Positions 57,401-64,000 of a stretch of 64,000 bases of DNA are shown one piece after another (the first letter of the stretch is position 1; every line of letters begins with the position of its first letter). Below the pieces are notes generated by a model. It was not told where the DNA came from and did no database searches. It worked only from the letters and a program-made list of their open reading frames with translations. The position numbers and the translations under genes are program-made. Source of the stretch: Chrysoporthe austroafricana (Eukaryota > Ascomycota > Sordariomycetes > Diaporthales > Cryphonectriaceae); assembly GCA_001051155.2 (NCBI GenBank), contig JYIP02000007.1:622342-686341 (forward strand). The letters run 5' to 3'.

Positions 57401-60400
57401 GCCGGCCCTGCTGCGGCCCTGCCACGGCCCTGCCAAGGTCCTGAGCGAGATGATCAATTATTAGCTTGGGCAGCCCCCCCGGGAGCGCAGGGACTGCCTT
57501 GCTCTGGGGTCGCGTGGCAGGACGGCCTGGCCTGGGCCTGGGACAGGAAACGTGTCTGAGCCAGCATAGAGTCGGTATGCAGCTTTTTAGATATACCGCC
57601 CGCCACGCGACCGCCTGGATCCTGCCAAGCTGGGCGACGAAGCTGGCAGACCGCTGGGCTGCCCGCTCAGGTCAACAACGGCCCTCTCTGGGTTGCGTAT
57701 GGGTCTAGACCGCATTCACAGCGGCCGCCTCCGCGAGTGACCTCTCGTCTCGCGCAGCCGCGCCAGGCGGGCAAAATTGAATCTTCACATGCGAACCGCG
57801 GGCGAGAAGGAGCGCAGTGTGTGTCGTCACCAGGACCCTGAAATTCTGGCGCAATGCCTGCAGCGCCTGGGCCCCGGGCTGGATACGAGCCGTACGGTGT
57901 AACAGCGAGGCTGTCGCCGGTCCCATGCGCGAGTGGCCTTGCTGCCGGTCACCGCGCTTCGCAACCTGCAAGCAGTGCTTTTCTTCACGACAGCGATGCT
58001 GGAGGCAGGGGGATTTCGGCACCGGCAGCTAGGCCCCTCTTGCCCGTGTGTGTGGTGTGCATGCGACGCCGGCGAGATGCAGGGAACCTTCGGCAGCCTT
58101 GCTCCCTCTGGCGCTGCTCCAGCAGAGGTGCGGGCCCGAGTTGCTCCCTGGTGCGCGGGTGGAGCTGCGTTCGTGTCTCTTAGGTGGAGGACTCTATAGA
58201 TCCGGGACTCCTCCCTTGGTGTCAGGTCCCGCTAGCTGTGGCAATAGCAACAGCTAGGCAGGGCGGCAGACGGCCAATAGCTGCCACGAACAGGCCGCGC
58301 AGACAGCCTCACGCTAGACGGCTCGCCCTACGACTCGGACCGATGTGGTGGGAAGACCGTCGCGTGGTGCCCAGGCGGTATAAGTCAATAGTGGCCATCG
58401 GCGAAGCTGGCTGGAAAAAGAATGGTTCTTTTTCGTAGGGTCAAGGTCTGTGCCACTCCTCCTCCTCCTCCTCCGCCCCGCCCTGCGGCGTGTGGCATTT
58501 ACAAATTCCGTCGACCCGACAGGCCGGCATGCCGTTGGCCGGTGGGTGTAAATTGGAGCCTCGTCAGCGCCTACAGAATGGAGCCAATGCGACTCTGGGG
58601 CATGGGCCGGTCGGATCCCAGGATGATCCGTGTGAGATCGGAGCACCACGTCGCTGGTGGCCGGAGCCACGGTACGCCGTACCACAGGACGAAGGAAGCC
58701 AAGCGAGAAGCAAGAAGCAGGGCATCAATGCATTTGCCAGTGCGTGCGGCGGGAGGCCCGGTCGAGCACCTGATGCATCGTGAGAGGCCCCCAGGGTGGA
58801 TGGAGCTGCTGCACCGAAGACGCCGCTGCGCTCTGGGCGGGCGCCTCGACCGGCCTGCGTCTCGCCGTCGGATCTGGATGGGCCCGATATTGTGGAACTT
58901 GAAGAAGCCAAGGTTAGTCTGCTGCTGTACGCGCCTCAATGCTGCATCGCGCGCCCACAAGAGGTGCGCCTACGGCATGTGCTCCGGCCTCTTCCACATG
59001 CCCCAGCGTTACCGGTCCCCGCTGGAAAAATTGACATGTGTCGCGGCATCTGTGCACAAGCTGTAGGGCCAGGGAGCATCCCTCCGCTTCCTCCTGAGGG
59101 ATCGAAATTTCCGCGGCGACCCCTAAGACCCATGTGAAAGCTCGAGGCAAACAAAGCGTCTGCTGCCATGCTATGCGTGCACTATGAGTAGCTGCACCAC
59201 GGACGGGCGGTCTGCATCCGTCCACCCGCCCGCCGCCTTGGTTCCTGGACCTGGGGCGAGGCCAGCCGAGACCGACGATGCCGTGAACGGAAATGAATTT
59301 AGCCAGCCGTCGGCGCTGGTTTTCGACGACTCATGGACCCAGGCCGCGGCGTTCCGATCGAGCGGCAATTGGCCAATCGCCGTCGTCGCCCGGCTGAGGC
59401 GTTGAAGCCGGGGCGATGCCAGCAGGGAGCGCCCCATCTCCTGTCAAGGAAAAGGTCGGGACGGGTGGTCTCGGAACAAGCTCTCGCCCTCCCCCCCACC
59501 CGCACATGCTTGCTGCAGAGCGACGACGGCCATGCGGGTGCTGGCGACGAAAGGCGACGGGGACTCCGTGGGCGGCCCCAAGGGCCCTGCCCGGCAGCGC
59601 CTCGACTCTCTCTCTGTTGCCCCCCCTTCGCGGTGCCTGGCTCGATATACGAGTACGGGCGCACGCACGCCCTGCGCGCGCGAGGTGGTTGGATCACGAG
59701 CCCGTGGGCAGACGTGAAGGAGACCGGGCACCCGACCAGGAATAATGAGGATGGCTCCCAGGCTCCCTGGCCGGTGCCGTGGGGGGCTTTCTTCTGGGCA
59801 CCCTGGGAGGGCCGGGCCAATGATGCAGGGGACCGAAGACGGTCGCCCGGGTTGGTGTGGGTGTGGGGGACCATCCATGGCGCGGTGGTCACGGGCGGGT
59901 AGGGTAGGGCCAGCGTGGCCAGCAGGTACTCCCAGTACGTACGTTCGTGCTAGCAGGTCGTTCGTTTACCTTGAGGTCACATCGGGTCGCATCGAAATGG
60001 ACCTTCGAGCAGAGCGCGCCCAGTTCAGTCCAGGTCCCCAGCGCGCCAGCCAGCCTCTGGCGCCGTCCCGAGCCCACAGCTCCCGAGACCAGCGCGCCCA
60101 GGGTGGTCGATTGTCGCCTCGAGGGTTGCCCTCTGTGCGCGTGAGCGTGAGCGAGACCGAAATGCGGGACGATGTCTCACGAGGGCCCCCGGCCTGGTGG
60201 TGAGACTGGCCGGCGGCATGGCGGACGCCCGTGGGCAGCAGGTCTGGGGTATTTATTACCCAGGCGGGCAGAGGAGGGTATCGTCAGCAGCGGAGCGGCG
60301 AGACAGTGAGCAGCTAGCTAAGTCAACGGTGTGGGAGAGGGACCAGAGGCTGCCAGATGGGGTGTGTGGTGTGTGTGCGTGTGTGCCACACCCTGCAGCT

Positions 60401-63400
60401 CGGAGGAGGAGGAGGCGGCGGGGGAGGAATACTGGGTCGTGGGCACTGGACCCTGAGTCTCTGAGGGACCGACTGGGTCCAGAGGAAGTGGGGTTGTCGA
60501 TTACTGCGGTGCTACCATAAGTACTTTACTCAGTAGTAGTGAGGATGTGTGCTGGGTCTGATGGCACCGCAGACTACAGTGCCAATCCCCAGCAGGTCCC
60601 GTGCTGCGCGTGCAGCCTGCCCTCGAACTCTCGTTCATGCAGGTGATGAGCACCGCCCAGCCTGTCGACTCAGGCGTGACCTCTCACTGGGCAACAAGCG
60701 TTCGCATAGAGGAGCAGCTGCCAGCGCGTGCCACTTGCGCCTTTCCCCAGACGAACATGTACCGTAGCACTAAGCAGTCGATCAGGACACAGACGCCCTG
60801 TCATCTGATCTGGCAGGGCAGGCCAGGTACAAACAGGACGGGACAGGACAGGACTGGCACCTAAATAGGCACTATAGGAACCTCGTCCTGTTTCTTCGTC
60901 GTCGTCCTCCCCTAGTCCCTCCCCCCCAGGCCATCGCATGAGGACTATAGGGATGGAGGAGGCAGGACAGCGAGATGCTGGCTGGGGTGCTGTAATGCTG
61001 AGCTATCTGGATCATCCTCGCAACACCACCCACCCACCGGCCTGGACCTGACGGCCTGGAATCTCTCGACACTGAACCCGGTTGAGCCTTCACCTCTCTC
61101 TCCTCTGCCCCTCCGGCGTCCCCCTGCAGCCCCAGAAGCTTCAACCATGTGGGTCGCATCAATCTTGCCACGAGCAGTCCCAGGCGACACGAGACGGGCG
61201 GTCCATTAGCAAGGGGGGAACAGGCCCTTCTCTTCCCCAGGACGTCAGGCGGCGAACATGGCGATCTACATAGCAGATCTACGGGCGGCGGCCCTGATGG
61301 AGGTCCGAAGCAAAAAAAAATTGCCATACCCGCCTGCTGCTATATATTAAGTACTGCGCGCTCTGGGCAGCAGGGCCGTTCCCCACCCGGTACCCACCAC
61401 GCGAGATGCGAGATCCGTCGTGCGCCAGCGGCGAACACCTCGTTGTCCTCTCTCGTCGTGTGCGTATGTACTTACCTGCTTGCTATGCACACCTACCTGC
61501 ACGCCCTGCTTCCCGCACGAGAGGCGCTTTCCATTGGGCCGCCGGCGACGAACGGCTTCCCACTGCCGGGCCTGCCTCCGATGTAGGACAGGCTCGGCGA
61601 TGCACACGACGTAGTCCACACATACATACATACCTATAGTGCATACAGACATGAATTGACTGGCCAGCCGTCCGTCCGTCGGTCTGTCTGCCTGCCGCAG
61701 AGGATGCACCACCCCCCCCCCTTCTTCCGAAGGGAACACTCCCGGAAGCAACGGTGGCCCATCTTTCCGGTGGCCCTAGGATCTTTGATGCGCATGAATC
61801 TCGAAGTGTGAAGGTGGACCGGCCAGCTCACTAGCCTCCTCACTTCCGCCTTCCGCAGCTCGCGAAGAGGGCGCGGCAGAACCCGATCTCAGGGTCCCCC
61901 TCCGCCGCCGCCTGCATCCTGCCACAGACGACGGCCAGCCTGTCGTCTCTCTTCCCAAGTGGCAGTTTCAGGCCTCAAGAAGGGCCGCTGGCCCCGCCCG
62001 AAGGGGGTGCCATCCGGCCAGGTTCCGTTGTCGTCGAGGTGGAGGTGCGCGTCGCTGACAGGACTATCCTCATCTCAGCCTCCCGCCCGCCGCCCGGCCC
62101 TCACCAAGAGGGCCACTGCCCTCGGCAAGAGGGCCACTACCCTCGGGAGCCCTGGCTGGCTGCGACTGAATAGGACCGTTGGCTTTCGCTCCCAGTCCTG
62201 TCCCGCCCGTCTCCATGCTGGGCAGCGCTGGGGTATCTTCGGGGCGCTCCACTTAGTCTATTAACAGTTCCGTCGGGTCCCCCACAGAGTCGTGGCAGCC
62301 GGGCCCCCCTCCTCCCCCCCCCCAGAGGACCTGGCTTCCTATAGCCAGGAGCGTGCTGCTAGGTGCCGGGTAGTAACATACATAGTAACGATAGCACGCT
62401 GGTAGTATAGCACGCGGAGGGGGGCGGTCGACGCCAGCGTGCTGACGAACGCAGGGCCGTGGGACGGGAAAAGGTCATCTCCAGAGAGCGGGTCTCGATC
62501 TGCGCCCGTCAGGTCGATCCCCTCTGGCGGCCCTGGGGCCCACCTGCGCTCTAGTAGCCCTACTACCTCGCAGCGAGGCCTTAGCCCGCCCTTCCCTCGC
62601 GGCCGTGCCAGAACTCGTCACCGTTGAAGCTACCGGTTCCAGCGCTGCGACCATGGCACGCATGGTGCTGGCGGGCAGGCTACCCATGCCGATCCCGGCC
62701 CACCCAAATTCCAGCCCCTGCGCGGTATTCAGTACTGCTTCCGTGCTTGCAGCAGCGAGGAACCCCACGCTATCGGCCCCGTCTGCAACGCACCCTCGCC
62801 CACATCCACCCACCCACCAGGCAGGCTGCGGCGATGTAATCCGTGGTGGCCTGCTGGCTGGCTCTGGGGCTGGCTGGCTGGGGGAGCGAGAAAAGGCCGG
62901 CCCGCACCACGAAGCGGTGTTTGCACACCCCCCCCCTCTCGCGGCAGGAAGCGGCACGGCCGTCCTGTGTGCGCTGGGCGAGGCGGCTGACCTGCTGCCG
63001 GAACCCCCCTCCTTCACGATGTCCTGCAGCACGCCACAGCAGCCATGGCCGGTCGAGGGGGGGCCTCGATCTTCAGCGTGATGCTCGTGTGGCGGGTTTC
63101 GCATATATGAGAGCCGCCTCGGGGCGCCCTGTAATTAGCACGCCTGTCATGTCCCGGGGGGTTCTGCTGTGCTATGCTAGAGAACAAAGGGGAAGAGAAG
63201 AAGATGGGACAGAAAGGGAAAGAAATCATCCCAACGGGTCGTCGAACAAGGAACAGGCCCTTCTGCTGCAGGCGCTAGCAGCGCCGAGCAGCGAGTCGGA
63301 CGGCTAAAGTGCGAGCCGCCCACGAGCGTTCCCGGGGCCTCTCGTCTCTCTCTGCCAGAGTGCGTCACCGGGCAGAAGGCTGACGGGCCCTCTGCCTGCT

Positions 63401-64000
63401 AACGACTTTCTTGGTTGACCGACGCAGCAGGCCACTCCGAGGCCTGCGAGTCAGATTGGTTCGATGCTCTCCGGGCAGCCCTCCGATCCGGTGGTCAGCC
63501 GCCTCAGGCGTCCCGTGCTATGGCAGGCTCGCGAGCAGACCAATACTGCGTTGCCGCCGCCGCGGCCTGGCAACTGGGAAGAATTGGACGCCTCGCCGGC
63601 CCCCTCGCGCAGCACAGCGCAAGTGGGCACAGAGCGGAGGCAGGGGGCGAGGAGCCTTGCTCTGCTGCTGCCGGCGATCTTGACCACCAGGACCTGCGAC
63701 AGGCAAGTTCGCCTGCGCCTGGGGGGAGGGAGGGGCCCGCCTGTCTCTAGCCGAGGAGGAGGCACCTAGCTTAGTAGCTTGCCCACCCAGCGCCGGGGCA
63801 GGGAACAGCAGCCGCAGGGCCTGGGCTGGCTGGGTCTCGCAGTCCTGGCCGTGCAGCAACGGGTGGGCCGCCCACCTTCGCGTGCAAGGAGATCCACCGC
63901 GCAGGAAGGGTCCCACCCTTAGCCCTTCTGCTGATGCGTTTTAGACCGAAAGAAAGGCCTGCAGCCGCCTGCGCGCTGCTGGGATCAGAGTCGCAGAGTC
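54057..64000. other. 10-kb GC-rich stretch without a supportable gene
   Basis: From the WSC gene start to the right edge no frame carries a recognisable domain, signal peptide with plausible mature protein, or conserved splice-linked frame. Long frames (for example 55634-56266 minus, 58422-59066 plus, 62475-63104 minus) are Arg/Pro/Gly/Ala-rich and mirrored by frames on the other strand, as in non-coding GC-rich DNA. The first several hundred bases must hold the WSC promoter. Homopolymer runs occur near 56570-56580 (G) and 57007-57025 (A), and a two-copy 21-bp repeat lies at 62106-62147. Confidence 0.5.
54349..54431. repeat. two poly(A) runs flanking an ambiguous base
   Basis: A28 at 54349-54376, a 24-bp GA-rich unit, an N at 54401, then A30 at 54402-54431. 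Both runs are followed by the same AGAGG sequence. The N shows that the assembly was unresolved here; a collapsed or mis-joined repeat is possible. Confidence 0.9.

Noticed and set aside
55634..63916. Numerous 100-215-codon frames on both strands
   Set aside because: All low-complexity, overlapping each other in several frames, without domains or splice-linked continuity.

Overview
The window looks like a GC-rich nuclear contig of a filamentous ascomycete (Pezizomycotina, most likely a Sordariomycete). The grounds are short GT-AG introns of about 50-120 bp in nearly every gene, typically fungal families (fungal BTB protein, DAO-type FAD oxidase, APC permease, HR-PKS, WSC sensor, Dbf2/Sid2 kinase, free eS30), and trinucleotide-rich introns and spacers. 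Twelve complete spliced or single-exon genes and one partial gene can be supported; all exon models below were checked for reading-frame continuity. There are no CRISPR arrays, rRNA genes or convincing intact tRNA genes.

Layout. 1-13.6 kb: the 3' end of an unrecognised low-complexity gene, a fungal BTB/POZ protein (+), an FAD-dependent DAO-family oxidoreductase (-), a ten-exon amino-acid/GABA-type permease (+), and a large membrane protein with an EGF-like extracellular region (-). 13.6-20.5 kb: a GC-rich stretch with no supportable gene. 20.5-40.3 kb: a probable accessory/secondary-metabolism block with a small CaaX-box protein, a single-pass protein with two HxxHC motifs (UstYa/DUF3328-like), a 14-TM-type MFS transporter (-), a highly reducing polyketide synthase (+) and a monocarboxylate-type MFS transporter (-), separated by long, more AT-rich spacers. 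41.4-48.0 kb: housekeeping genes: a Wbp11-type splicing-associated protein and ribosomal protein eS30 diverging from a shared promoter, then the NDR-family kinase Dbf2/Sid2. 49.8-54.1 kb: two cell-surface genes facing each other, a GPI-anchored cysteine-containing secreted protein (+) and a WSC-domain wall sensor (-), with a repeat-relic region between them. 54.1-64 kb: almost 10 kb of GC-rich sequence with no gene I can support.

How the genes might work together. The PKS (KS-AT-DH-ER-like-KR-ACP, no methyltransferase, no thioesterase) would make a reduced polyketide chain; its ER domain has lost the usual nucleotide-binding glycine motif, so the product may be less reduced than the architecture suggests. 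The two MFS genes are candidate exporters/importers and the UstYa-like protein a candidate tailoring enzyme. An 8-base word, AATTCACT, occurs three times upstream of the PKS and once close upstream of the MCT-type transporter (the 7-base core also twice upstream of the other MFS), and a perfect 10+10 AT-rich inverted repeat sits 240-270 bp before the PKS start. These are the most interesting signals, together with the CaaX microprotein and the retroposon-like tRNA relic at 51.5 kb.
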